A stretch of 17,337 nucleotides of DNA. It comes from an uncultured bacterium. GTDB taxonomy: Bacteria; Desulfobacterota; Desulfobulbia; Desulfobulbales; Desulfobulbaceae. Below the pieces are notes generated by a model. The model made no database searches. It saw only the letters and a list, made by a program, of their open reading frames with translations, and was not told the origin of the DNA. Position 1 is the stretch's first letter. The number at the start of each line of letters is the position of its first letter. Shown here in pieces: positions 1-6,690 of the stretch. The stretch is taken from positions 1-17,337 of the forward strand of contig CAIMMA010000167.1 of the NCBI GenBank assembly GCA_903842475.1, in the 5' to 3' direction. The position numbers and the translations under genes were made by a program.

Positions 1-23
1 CAACCCCTGGAGGCGCGCAAGCC

Positions 24-1058
24 ATGAACAACGGACCCATCGCCAGAACCGTGGATTTTCAGCCAGGGGAGCGCAACGTCTTTTTCCACCTGCTCACCGC
101 CTGCAATCTCGCCTGCCGTCACTGCTACATCAATCCCGCCCAGCACGGCACCGCCACCCTGCCGCTGGCAACCGTGCTTCAGTGGCTTAAACTGTTCGCC
201 CGGCCGGATCGGCGGACCAATCTCATTCTTTTGGGCGGCGAACCCACCCTGCATCCCGAACTGCCCGCCATCATCACCGCGGCAAAATCGATGCGGTACG
301 CGGTCACCGTCGACAGCAACGGCTATCTCTTCCATGATCTGCTCGCCAAGGTGACGCCCCGGGAACTCGATTATCTCAGTTTCAGCCTCGATGGACCAGA
401 TGCGGCGGTCAACGACCCGATTCGCGGCGAAGGCGTTTTTGCGGTCTGCACCGCCAATATCATTAAGGCCGTGGCCGGCGGATTCAACACCAGCTGCATC
501 TATACGGTCTCGGGGCTCAATATTGATCAGCTGCACCGGATGCCCGCCTTGCTCGCCGACCTCGGCGTGCGGCGTTTTTTTATTCAGGTCATCGGCCTGC
601 GCGGCAACCCGGCGGCAACCCAGCCGGGGATGGACCTCAACTGGCAGGTCGAACCGGATCAGTGGCTCGCCGTGGTGCCCCGGGTGGCCCGGGAGGCCGC
701 CCGCCTGGGCATTCACGTCATCTATCCCAAGGTGTATCTCGATCACGATGAACCCTTCCAATGTGCCGGGATTGTCGCCGAGAATTTTTTCATTTTCCCC
801 AATGGCCGGGTCTACCAGTGTCCGCTTTGCGAAGATCATCCCATCCATAGTTATCAAATTGAAAACGACCGCCTCGTCCATCGTCAAGGATTGAACGAAG
901 ATCGTTTTTTTCCACTCACTATCCCGGAGGGATGCGTTATGAACCGTTTGCTGCAGCCCGACAATATCAGGTACCATCCCGACGGTTCCCCGGTCCATCG
1001 CATCTCCTGCTGTCTGCTCAAACAGGAGATGCAACCCGTTCCCCAGCCAAAACCTTGA
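24..1058 (+). CDS. Radical SAM protein with SPASM-like C-terminal cysteines
   Basis: A 344-residue protein with the radical SAM [4Fe-4S] motif CxxxCxxC at C27, C31 and C34, followed by the SAM-contacting GGEPT at about 71-75. A (beta/alpha) barrel region fills residues 20-235. The C-terminal part has further cysteines (C247, C266, C269, C304, C329, C330) in a spacing that resembles SPASM/twitch auxiliary cluster domains, so a second Fe-S cluster is likely. Such enzymes modify peptides or cofactors or mature other enzymes; no substrate can be read from this sequence, and no precursor peptide gene is visible beside it. A GGAGG at 9-13 supports the ATG chosen. The gene stands alone and converges on the chemoreceptor gene. 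The family call is firm; the specific function is unknown. Confidence 0.9.
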   Translation: MNNGPIARTVDFQPGERNVFFHLLTACNLACRHCYINPAQHGTATLPLATVLQWLKLFARPDRRTNLILLGGEPTLHPELPAIITAAKSMRYAVTVDSNGYLFHDLLAKVTPRELDYLSFSLDGPDAAVNDPIRGEGVFAVCTANIIKAVAGGFNTSCIYTVSGLNIDQLHRMPALLADLGVRRFFIQVIGLRGNPAATQPGMDLNWQVEPDQWLAVVPRVAREAARLGIHVIYPKVYLDHDEPFQCAGIVAENFFIFPNGRVYQCPLCEDHPIHSYQIENDRLVHRQGLNEDRFFPLTIPEGCVMNRLLQPDNIRYHPDGSPVHRISCCLLKQEMQPVPQPKP

Positions 1059-1230
1059 ACAGTTGAAAACTGCCTGTTGCGATGTGCGTGGCACCTTGAG
1101 GTGGCAGGGGAAAAAGTGTTCCACGAGGAAACAAGATCAAAGCGCAGGAAGTGCTTCGGGATTTCTCCTTTAGACTGGGAAATGGAATAAGCAGCTGGTC
1201 CCCTTATGGGGGGTTGGCCCGCCACGAAAG

Positions 1231-1270
1231 AAGGGGCCACGCACCCGGCAGGTGCGTGGCCCCTTTATTT
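1231..1270. terminator. Strong hairpin terminator between convergent genes
   Basis: A perfect 15-bp inverted repeat (1231-1245 with 1251-1265) with a 5-nt loop starts and ends in AAGG/CCTT and is followed on the plus strand by TTTATTTT. It lies 19 bp past the chemoreceptor stop, so it most likely ends that minus-strand gene. It can also stop plus-strand transcription from the radical SAM gene. The stretch 1059-1230 before it shows nothing else I can name. Confidence 0.85.
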
Positions 1271-1283
1271 TGCGTAAGGGTGC

Positions 1284-3332
1284 TCAGATTTTGAATTGGG
1301 CGACCATCACCTTCAATTTGTCGGCAATCTTCGACAATTCCTCGGCGCTGATCTTGACCTGATTGCTGGCCTGGTTCATCTCGTTGGCGCTGTTGTTGAC
1401 CGTGGCAATGTCCGAGGCTATTTCGGTGGCCACCGTCGAACTTTGGGAGACGTTTTCGTTAACCTCGGCGATACCCTGCGAGGCCTGTTGCACATTCTGG
1501 GCAATCTCCCTGGTGGTGGCGGTCTGTTCTTCGACCGCAGCCGCTATGGTGGCGACGATCTTGTCCACATCGGCGATGACCTCGCTGATTTCGTTGATCT
1601 CCGTGACCGTCACCCCGGTGGCTTCCTGAATGCCTTGAATTTTGTTTTTAATGTCCAGGGTCGCCTCGGCGGTCTGTTTGGCCAGGGCCTTGATTTCGTT
1701 GGCGACTACGGCAAAGCCTTTGCCGGCCTCGCCGGCGCGGGCGGCCTCGATGGTGGCGTTGAGGGCCAGCAGATTGGTCTGTTCGGAGATTTCGGTGATC
1801 ACTTCGGTGACCTTGTTGATCTCATCGGCGGCCTTACCGAGTTCGTTCACCCGCTCGGAGGCTTTCAGCGATTGGTTCACCGCAGCTGTGGTGATCTCCT
1901 TGGCCTTGCTCGAATTACTGGCGATTTCGTTGATGGTGGCGCTCATTTCCTCGGTGGCCGCGGCAACCATGTTGACGTTGACCGAGGCCTGTTCCATGGC
2001 GGCGGCAATCGAATTCTGGTTGGCGCTCATCTCTTCGGCGGCAGCGGCAACCTGCCCCGAGCGGGCTGCGGTTGATTCAGCCCCTGAAGACATCTGGTTG
2101 GAGATGGCGGCCAACTGCACCGCTGATTCTCCGACCGTGCCCACCCCGGTGCTGATGTCGCCAAACATCCGCCGCAGGTTGCCAGCCATCTCGTTGAGCG
2201 ATTTGGCCAGGATGCCGATTTCATCCTGCTGGTTGACATCCATGGTCTTGGTGAGGTCGCCGCCGGCCATGGCCTTGGCCAGGTCGACGCCCTTGAACAA
2301 CGGCCCGGTGATGAGGTGGGTGAGGAGGAAGCCGACGGTGACGGCGAGAAGAACGCCAACGATCAAGACAATGATGGTAATCAGGCGACCGCGGGTGGCG
2401 ATTGTATTGGCGGAGGTCACCGATTCGGCTGACGCCTCGTTGGCTTTTTTGATCATTTTGTCGATGGCGGCAAAGGTGGTAACCTGGTAGGTCGCCGCAT
2501 CCTCCAGCAGCAGCTTGTTCATGGTGACGAATTTTTGGTTGGCTTTGTCAGCGATGACCTCCATTTTGCTCACAAGCGCGAACACCTGCTCCGAGGCCGG
2601 ATACAGTTTCTTCTCGACCATCTCCTTGGCCTCTCCGCTTTGACCGTTTGCAACCAAGTTCTTGATTTTGGAAACATTTTTATGCAACTCGGCATGGATC
2701 GGCTTGAGTTCCTTGACCATGGTCACCACTTCGGGATTGGTGGTGTCCATCTTTTCCATCCATTTGCCCAATGAACAATCCGTTTCGCCGGTGCCGCCTT
2801 CAAACGAAACGTTGAAGATCAGCAGTTTACCAACCTTGGCCAGTAAAGAGTTGTGGGCAATTGCAAAATCAGCCATGTGCGCTTTCATCAGATTTGGATT
2901 GGTCATATCCAGGGCGATTAACTCCTTGGAGAGTTCGACCGCCTGGTTATTGATCCCCGCCCATTTGGTGATGTTGGCGGTGAAATCCTGCCATTCGCTC
3001 TCCACTTGTTTCATCAGCGGCAGGGCTGCGAATTTATCCTTGGCCTCCCCGTATGCTTTTCTTGAGACGAGCAGTTGCTGATGGGAGTGATTGCGCTGCT
3101 CGTTGCTGGCGTAGGGGGTCAACAGGGTCCGCATCAGACCGGCGATGGTGGCGGCCTCGCTTTTCACGGTCAGGATATTCTGCACCGCAGGAAAGGTCTC
3201 GTTGCCAAGTTGTTTGACCCCGTTGTTGAGTTTGCCCTGCTGTGAGATGGACAGCAGGCCCACCGCGAGAATTATGAGAGCGGTCATGACAAAACCGCCA
3301 ACCAGCTTGACGCCCAATCTGAAATTTTTCAC
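1284..3332 (-). CDS. Methyl-accepting chemotaxis protein with periplasmic CZB zinc-binding domain
   Basis: A 682-residue transmembrane chemoreceptor. TM1 is at about 10-29 and TM2 at about 316-340, so residues 30-315 should lie in the periplasm. A HAMP domain (about 340-392) follows, then the long cytoplasmic signalling coiled coil. The highly conserved CheA/CheW-binding hairpin tip is at about 515-550 (EISEQTNLLALNATIEAARA region), flanked by methylation helices rich in EE/Q pairs. Within the periplasmic segment, C186-x-L-G-x-W191 followed by H213-x3-H217, with H160 upstream, matches the chemoreceptor zinc-binding (CZB) signature, including the 27-residue Cys-to-His spacing. No CheR-tethering pentapeptide is seen at the C-terminus. 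The start is GTG with an AGGAG at 3344-3340 (minus), 7 nt upstream. No che genes are adjacent. The receptor call is certain; zinc sensing is inferred from the motif. Confidence 0.97.
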   Translation of the reverse strand: MKNFRLGVKLVGGFVMTALIILAVGLLSISQQGKLNNGVKQLGNETFPAVQNILTVKSEAATIAGLMRTLLTPYASNEQRNHSHQQLLVSRKAYGEAKDKFAALPLMKQVESEWQDFTANITKWAGINNQAVELSKELIALDMTNPNLMKAHMADFAIAHNSLLAKVGKLLIFNVSFEGGTGETDCSLGKWMEKMDTTNPEVVTMVKELKPIHAELHKNVSKIKNLVANGQSGEAKEMVEKKLYPASEQVFALVSKMEVIADKANQKFVTMNKLLLEDAATYQVTTFAAIDKMIKKANEASAESVTSANTIATRGRLITIIVLIVGVLLAVTVGFLLTHLITGPLFKGVDLAKAMAGGDLTKTMDVNQQDEIGILAKSLNEMAGNLRRMFGDISTGVGTVGESAVQLAAISNQMSSGAESTAARSGQVAAAAEEMSANQNSIAAAMEQASVNVNMVAAATEEMSATINEIASNSSKAKEITTAAVNQSLKASERVNELGKAADEINKVTEVITEISEQTNLLALNATIEAARAGEAGKGFAVVANEIKALAKQTAEATLDIKNKIQGIQEATGVTVTEINEISEVIADVDKIVATIAAAVEEQTATTREIAQNVQQASQGIAEVNENVSQSSTVATEIASDIATVNNSANEMNQASNQVKISAEELSKIADKLKVMVAQFKI

Positions 3333-3398
3333 CCCTGCACTCCTCTGTGTAAAATTGATCTGTGGCGGATTCCTGCGAACCGCACGCTGGAAAGAGAA

Positions 3399-3435
3399 CG
3401 CCTTGGCTGTTTTGCACCAAGAAACAGCGAAGGCG
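3399..3435 (-). other. Long inverted repeat in the chemoreceptor leader
   Basis: Two arms of 13 bp (3399-3411 region with 3423-3435 region: CGCCTT, one mismatch, GCTGTTT and its complement) enclose a 9-nt loop. It lies in the inferred 5' untranslated RNA of the chemoreceptor gene, between its promoter and its start. No U-tract follows on the minus strand, so it is not an obvious terminator. It could be an RNA structure or a DNA operator. Confidence 0.5.
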
Positions 3436-3482
3436 GCATCAAAACATTATTTTTTCAATAGGTTGCTGTTGCTGCTGTTTTG

Positions 3483-3511
3483 ATTATGGGGAAATGGTTT
3501 TTTTAAGTCAA
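3483..3511 (-). promoter_or_regulatory. Sigma70-type promoter for the chemoreceptor gene
   Basis: On the minus strand TTGACT (3511-3506) and CATAAT (3488-3483) are separated by exactly 17 nt. This gives a start near 3476 and a leader of about 140 nt. No flagellar sigma28-type element was seen, so the receptor may be expressed independently of the flagellar regulon. Confidence 0.6.
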
Positions 3512-3564
3512 GGGAAGTTCATCAAATGAGGTGTCGTGCAAAAGCAAGCAGGAGAGGAAAGCGT

Positions 3565-3593
3565 CCGCGAGGACCAGGGGGAAAAGGTCGCGG
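3565..3593 (-). terminator. Possible terminator after the EamA permease gene
   Basis: CCGCGA and TCGCGG arms, extended by CC/GG with a 3-nt bulge, enclose a loop that is T- and C-rich on the minus strand. It sits just past the permease stop. There is no clean U-tract, so confidence is low. Confidence 0.3.
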
Positions 3594-3598
3594 CCCGG

Positions 3599-4504
3599 CT
3601 ATCTGGAAGGCGATGTTGCTGCTGCGGGTTTTCGAATTGCCAGGGCGACATTGGCGCCGAAAATGATCAGCGCTCCCATCCATCCGCTGGCGGTGAGCGG
3701 TGGATCGGCGACCAGCAGGGGGCCAAGCAGGGCGGCGATGAGGATGCGGCTTGAGGAGATGACCGCGCCTTCGACCGCGGTGACGTACAGAAAGCCGTAG
3801 GTGAGCAGGTATTGGCCGAGCACCCCGGCGGCCGAGCAGGCCAGAAGAAAAAACAGCTCGAGCCGATTGGGCAGAAAAATGGCGTCGCCGAGCAGGGGCA
3901 GCATCAGGAGGGCGCCTGGCCCGAACATGTAAAAGAGGATGGTCTGGGAGTCGTGGTGCTGTCGACTCAGATTCAGGTAGATAATCGAAAACCCGGCGAA
4001 AAAACCGGAAAGTAATCCCCAGTAGTTGTCCCATCGCAGGCTCATCGCGCCCGGCGACAGAATCAACCAGATGCCGATGGAGGCAATGATCACGATCAAT
4101 AGCGCAACGCTGTCCCGCTGCTCCCGGATAACAAACCAGGAAAAAATCGCTACGAACAGGGGGTAGGTCATGTTGAGAATGTTGGCGCTGGCAACGGTCG
4201 AAACATCGACTGCCTGGTAGAAGCAGAAGACCGCTGCCGCGTTGGTTACCGTGCGGCCGATGATATAGTGGACACGGGTACAGCTGAGGCGCTGTTTTTT
4301 GATGGCCATGGTCAGACCGACAATGGCAAAGCCGAGGATGAAGCGGGCGAAAACATAGAACGGGGCGGTGATGGTGACATGGGGGCGCGCCCAGCTGATC
4401 ACCGCTGTCGCCAGGTAAAAACAGAGGCCGGATCCCAGCACAGCCAGCAGGCCGATGTATTGGCGTCGGCGGTCGACAGCATCGGTTTTGATCTGGGGCG
4501 TCAT
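3599..4504 (-). CDS. EamA-family (DMT superfamily) membrane permease
   Basis: A 301-residue, strongly hydrophobic protein whose pattern fits about ten transmembrane helices in two EamA repeats. The first helix begins at about residue 16, and the second repeat starts at about residue 160 after a charged link. The 'ANILNMTYPLFVAIFSW' segment at about 105-125 and the matching 'AVEGAVISSSRILIAALLG' segment in the second half are typical of DMT exporters. The family mainly contains metabolite and amino-acid exporters; the substrate cannot be read from the sequence. It lies 74 nt downstream of tatC on the same strand and may be read through from the tat promoter. The ATG used has no clear Shine-Dalgarno sequence. 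Confidence 0.88.
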   Translation of the reverse strand: MTPQIKTDAVDRRRQYIGLLAVLGSGLCFYLATAVISWARPHVTITAPFYVFARFILGFAIVGLTMAIKKQRLSCTRVHYIIGRTVTNAAAVFCFYQAVDVSTVASANILNMTYPLFVAIFSWFVIREQRDSVALLIVIIASIGIWLILSPGAMSLRWDNYWGLLSGFFAGFSIIYLNLSRQHHDSQTILFYMFGPGALLMLPLLGDAIFLPNRLELFFLLACSAAGVLGQYLLTYGFLYVTAVEGAVISSSRILIAALLGPLLVADPPLTASGWMGALIIFGANVALAIRKPAAATSPSR

Positions 4505-4578
4505 CCGGTATGGCGGGTGGTTTGAAGGTGAATAGGGCGGACCTGGGTTATCGGGGGCACGCTGTGAGTGTCGAGCCT

Positions 4579-5310
4579 TTACTCGGGGATGCGTTCCTTG
4601 CCGCGAAACATCCCGCCGGCAATAATGCCGGCTTCGTAAAGCGCAAACAGAGGGAAAGAGAGCAGGACCGTGGCGGTCACTTCCCCCGTGGTCAGCAGAA
4701 AGGACAATACCATGATGGCGATGTAGAAATAGGTGCGATTGTTTTTGAAATGATCGCGGCCGATAAGGCCGGTGCGGATCGCCATGACCATGAGAAAGGG
4801 AATCTCAAAGGCAAGTCCGAAGGCCAGCGCCATGCGGGCGGTGAAGGTCAGGTAGAGTCCCAGCTTGAGCATGGGGGTCAGCGAGGGGGATGCATAACTC
4901 ATAAAGTAGAGGAGCATTCTTGGCAGCACGATGTACAGAGCGAACAGGGCGCCGCCAGCAAAGAGCAGTGTGGCCCAGAGAATAATCCGCCGCAGCGTCT
5001 GCTTTTCCTGGTCGAGCAATCCGGGGGCAATGAACGACCATATTTGATAAAGAATGAACGGAAAACTGGCGCTGATCCCCACCAGCAGGGAAAGCTTGAT
5101 GTAACTGACAAAGGCTTCGGTCAGCTTGGTGTACACCAATTTGCCCATCTGCGGGTAAGCCAGATAGAGCGGGTGGATACACCAGGCGGCAATGTAATCT
5201 TTGCCCAGGTAAGCCAGCGAGCTGGTCAGGACGATTGCCAGGCAGCAGTGGATCAGTCGTCGGCGCAGTTCTTCCTGGTGGGGCCGGAAGTGCGCAAGCG
5301 CCTCAAGCAC
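4579..5310 (-). CDS. tatC: Twin-arginine translocase subunit TatC
   Basis: TatC is the integral membrane subunit that recognises twin-arginine signal peptides and nucleates the pore for export of folded, often cofactor-bearing proteins. The 243-residue protein shows the family landmarks: an N-terminal H-x-x-ELRRRL at about 11-19, F-x-x-PGLLDQE at 93-102 (the signal-peptide-binding loop), FEIPF at 168-172, and a C-terminal LLSFPLFALYE segment, with six predicted helices. The usual TPPD-like motif before the last helices reads TTGE here, keeping an acidic residue. The start is GTG and overlaps the end of tatB by 8 nt, which implies translational coupling. Confidence 0.96.
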   Translation of the reverse strand: MLEALAHFRPHQEELRRRLIHCCLAIVLTSSLAYLGKDYIAAWCIHPLYLAYPQMGKLVYTKLTEAFVSYIKLSLLVGISASFPFILYQIWSFIAPGLLDQEKQTLRRIILWATLLFAGGALFALYIVLPRMLLYFMSYASPSLTPMLKLGLYLTFTARMALAFGLAFEIPFLMVMAIRTGLIGRDHFKNNRTYFYIAIMVLSFLLTTGEVTATVLLSFPLFALYEAGIIAGGMFRGKERIPE

Positions 5311-5779
5311 GGATTTTTTCCGACTGCGGATCGACCGGCGGCGAGGCGGCGGGCGTCTCGCCGGGGTGCTGGCTGGCTGTGCCCGATGCAGCGTCGGGGG
5401 GGGCGTCTATGGTCTCGGTGTCAGTTGTCCGGATTTCCCCCCGGGGTAGGGCGGCTGGCGGTTCCGTCGGCACCATTTCGATGATTCCGTCCTCCTTGTC
5501 TGCTTTGGTGGGATCGGTTGGCTCCAATTGCCAGGCAGCGGGGTCCACGTCGATCATTTTACCCCTGAGCTCTTCTGCTGTTTTTCGCAGGTCCTGTTGG
5601 ACGGAATCCAGCACCTCGCCCTCCTGATTGAGGTTGTCTTTGACCTGGTTCAGGGTCTTTTTCATGTCCATGATGCCCTTGGCCAGGGAGCGGGCCAGGC
5701 CGGGCAGTTTATCCGGGCCGACGACGATCAGGGCGACGGCAAAGATAACGATCATTTCCGGGAGGCCGATTCCAAACAT
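5303..5779 (-). CDS. tatB: Twin-arginine translocase subunit TatB (TatA/B family)
   Basis: The start at 5779 gives a 158-residue protein opening with the classic Tat A/B pattern: a short N-terminal membrane helix (MFGIGLPEMIVIFAVALIVV, Glu8 conserved), a GPDKLP hinge at about 22-27, then an amphipathic charged helix to about residue 85. The C-terminal 60 residues are Pro/Ala/Glu-rich and probably disordered. The length, Glu8 and pairing with tatC favour TatB over TatA. The frame stays open upstream to 5845, but those extra residues would precede the membrane helix and look untranslated. No TatA gene lies in the window. The Shine-Dalgarno sequence is weak. Confidence 0.92.
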   Translation of the reverse strand: MFGIGLPEMIVIFAVALIVVGPDKLPGLARSLAKGIMDMKKTLNQVKDNLNQEGEVLDSVQQDLRKTAEELRGKMIDVDPAAWQLEPTDPTKADKEDGIIEMVPTEPPAALPRGEIRTTDTETIDAPPDAASGTASQHPGETPAASPPVDPQSEKIRA

Positions 5780-5841
5780 GGGCAAGTACCAGGAGAAGTT
5801 TGTTGGAGAAGGACGGCGTTGCTTGCCGTTGCAAGGCCCCA

Positions 5842-5870
5842 ACATTACGGGATTTGACCAAGGGTGTCAA
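5842..5870 (-). promoter_or_regulatory. tatBC promoter with overlapping palindrome
   Basis: On the minus strand a perfect -35 TTGACA (5870-5865) is followed after 17 nt by TAATGT (5847-5842), a weak -10. An inverted repeat TTGAC-N7-GTCAA spans 5854-5870 and covers the -35. Its dyad resembles half-sites of CRP/FNR-type regulators, so it may be an operator; no regulator can be named from it. Confidence 0.45.
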
Positions 5871-5881
5871 GCAGAGGCGGT

Positions 5882-6220
5882 TTACCCTGTCCGAGGTGGT
5901 TTCCGCAGGCCGTCGAGCAGATGCGCAATGGCCAGAAACGGGTGCGACATGAGCATCCGCGGTCCGGCATAGCGCATCACTTCCTGGATTTTTTGGCGTC
6001 TGCCGGGGGCGTGGCAATGGACCGTGCATCTGCCGCAGGTAGGTTTGTGTTCCTGGAAGGGGCAATGATGCAGGCGGTTATGGGTGTAGGCGAGGAGCGC
6101 CTGGCAGTCATTGCAGAGCAGTTTTCCGGTGCCGTGCCGATCCCGGCAGAAACGTCGGATCATGAGGGCAACGGTTCGGGCTTCTCGCTGGAGACGCTTT
6201 GATGCATACGATGGCTGCAT
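5882..6220 (-). CDS. ygbA: YgbA-family nitrosative-stress protein (nitrous oxide-stimulated promoter family)
   Basis: A 112-residue cysteine-rich protein matching the YgbA_NO family. Recognisable landmarks are RE-x-RTVALMI at 12-21, the cysteines C25, C36, C39, C53, C62, C65 and C69 (LCNDC, CPF, KPTCGRC-x3-C), and the signature VMRYAGPRML at 81-90 followed by HPFLAIAHL. In enterobacteria ygbA belongs to the NsrR regulon and contributes to growth under nitrosative stress; the biochemical role is not settled, and the cysteines suggest metal or Fe-S binding. Here it is divergent from nrfHA across a 470-bp regulatory region, consistent with a shared nitrite/NO theme. It is followed after about 100 nt by tatBC. 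It has an ATG start and a weak Shine-Dalgarno sequence. Confidence 0.88.
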   Translation of the reverse strand: MQPSYASKRLQREARTVALMIRRFCRDRHGTGKLLCNDCQALLAYTHNRLHHCPFQEHKPTCGRCTVHCHAPGRRQKIQEVMRYAGPRMLMSHPFLAIAHLLDGLRKPPRTG

Positions 6221-6379
6221 AGGTTTATTGAGAAGGAGCGGATAGTTTGAGTCGATTGCTCGTTGAGCATAACTCTACCTGTATTGGGGGCAGGACGCAA
6301 AACAAATGGCGTTCCCAGAAAAGAGTGGTTTGTAATGCCCAGGTATGTTTCAATAATGTATGTTTCCGGCTGGTGAGGC

Positions 6380-6395
6380 GTTACCTCGGGGTAGC
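6380..6395. repeat. Enhancer-like dyad, copy 1 (GTTACC-N4-GGTAGC)
   Basis: GTTACC, four bases TCGG, then GGTAGC. The core TACC-N4-GGTA is a dyad. The same element recurs 33 bp downstream with a different spacer. It lies about 90-100 bp upstream of the sigma54 -24 element. Confidence 0.6.
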
Positions 6396-6412
6396 AATGC
6401 GGCGTTGGTTGT

Positions 6413-6428
6413 GTTACCGAATGGTAGC
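6413..6428. repeat. Enhancer-like dyad, copy 2 (GTTACC-N4-GGTAGC)
   Basis: GTTACC, four bases GAAT, then GGTAGC. It is identical to copy 1 in all twelve non-spacer positions and offset by 33 bp, about three helical turns, so both copies face the same side of the DNA. This fits tandem binding sites for a sigma54 activator. Confidence 0.6.
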
Positions 6429-6481
6429 GAGGCGACGGTGGGGGCGGTGTCATTGTGTTGAATTTGCCGTATTGTTGCGGG

Positions 6482-6497
6482 TGGTATGTTGTTTGCT
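6482..6497 (+). promoter_or_regulatory. Sigma54 (-24/-12) promoter for nrfHA
   Basis: TGGTATG-TTGT-TTGCT fits the sigma54 consensus TGGYRYR-N4-TTGCW at every defined position, with GG (6483-6484) and GC (6495-6496) exactly 10 bp apart. Transcription would start near 6508, giving a leader of about 180 nt before nrfH. In Desulfovibrio vulgaris nrfHA is controlled by a sigma54-dependent response regulator (NrfR), which supports this reading. Confidence 0.7.
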
Positions 6498-6515
6498 TTA
6501 TGAGAGTGTTTGCAT

Positions 6516-6583
6516 CCTCTTGGAAGTTGCAGGAAGGGAGCGTTCTCCCGGGTTGACCTTGATTCCGTCAGTATTCCAAGAGG
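6516..6583 (+). other. Inverted repeat in the nrfHA leader
   Basis: CCTCTTGGAA (6516-6525) and its perfect complement TTCCAAGAGG (6574-6583) flank 48 nt that contain a second small hairpin, GGGAG-CGTT-CTCCC (6536-6549). It begins a few bases after the inferred sigma54 start, so it would be at the 5' end of the nrfHA transcript as a stem closing a nested hairpin. Confidence 0.45.
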
Positions 6584-6690
6584 CCCAAGAGGCGCATGAA
6601 ATTCGTGAGTTGGTGGGGGCAGGTTGCTCCTGTATTGAGCCATGGTAAACACAGCGACCTGAAAAGTTGCTTAGGGAGACCGTTAGCATC

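Larger units (their letters stand above)
6221..6690. promoter_or_regulatory. Intergenic control region between ygbA and nrfHA
   Basis: This 470-bp stretch has open frames on both strands, but their translations are Cys/Arg/Val-rich, match no family I know and lack ribosome-binding sites, so I treat it as non-coding. It holds a sigma54 promoter, two repeats of a 16-bp dyad and a leader inverted repeat, each listed separately. No convincing sigma70 promoter for ygbA was found. Confidence 0.7.

Noticed and set aside
884..1240. Minus-strand open frame overlapping the end of the radical SAM gene
   Set aside because: It overlaps a real gene for much of its length, reaches into the terminator stem and shows no family features.
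1296..2075. Long plus-strand open frame opposite the chemoreceptor gene, with a Gly/Leu/Asp-rich translation
   Set aside because: It is antisense to a clearly conserved signalling domain; the composition reflects the complement of Ala/Thr/Asn/Glu codons and matches no known family.
3333..3480. Cyclic di-GMP (GEMM) riboswitch in the chemoreceptor leader
   Set aside because: A GGTGCAAAACAGCC stretch hints at it, but the conserved two-helix layout and the second conserved strand are absent.
6221..6360. Sigma54 or sigma70 promoter for ygbA on the minus strand
   Set aside because: The best sigma54-like match has a 9-bp instead of 10-bp GG-GC spacing; the best sigma70 pair (TTGCGT, 17 nt, TAGAGT) is too weak to list.
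6247..6648. Plus-strand open frame in the ygbA-nrfHA gap
   Set aside because: The translation is Cys/Arg/Val-rich without recognisable motifs, has no ribosome-binding site and overlaps the sigma54 promoter and repeats.
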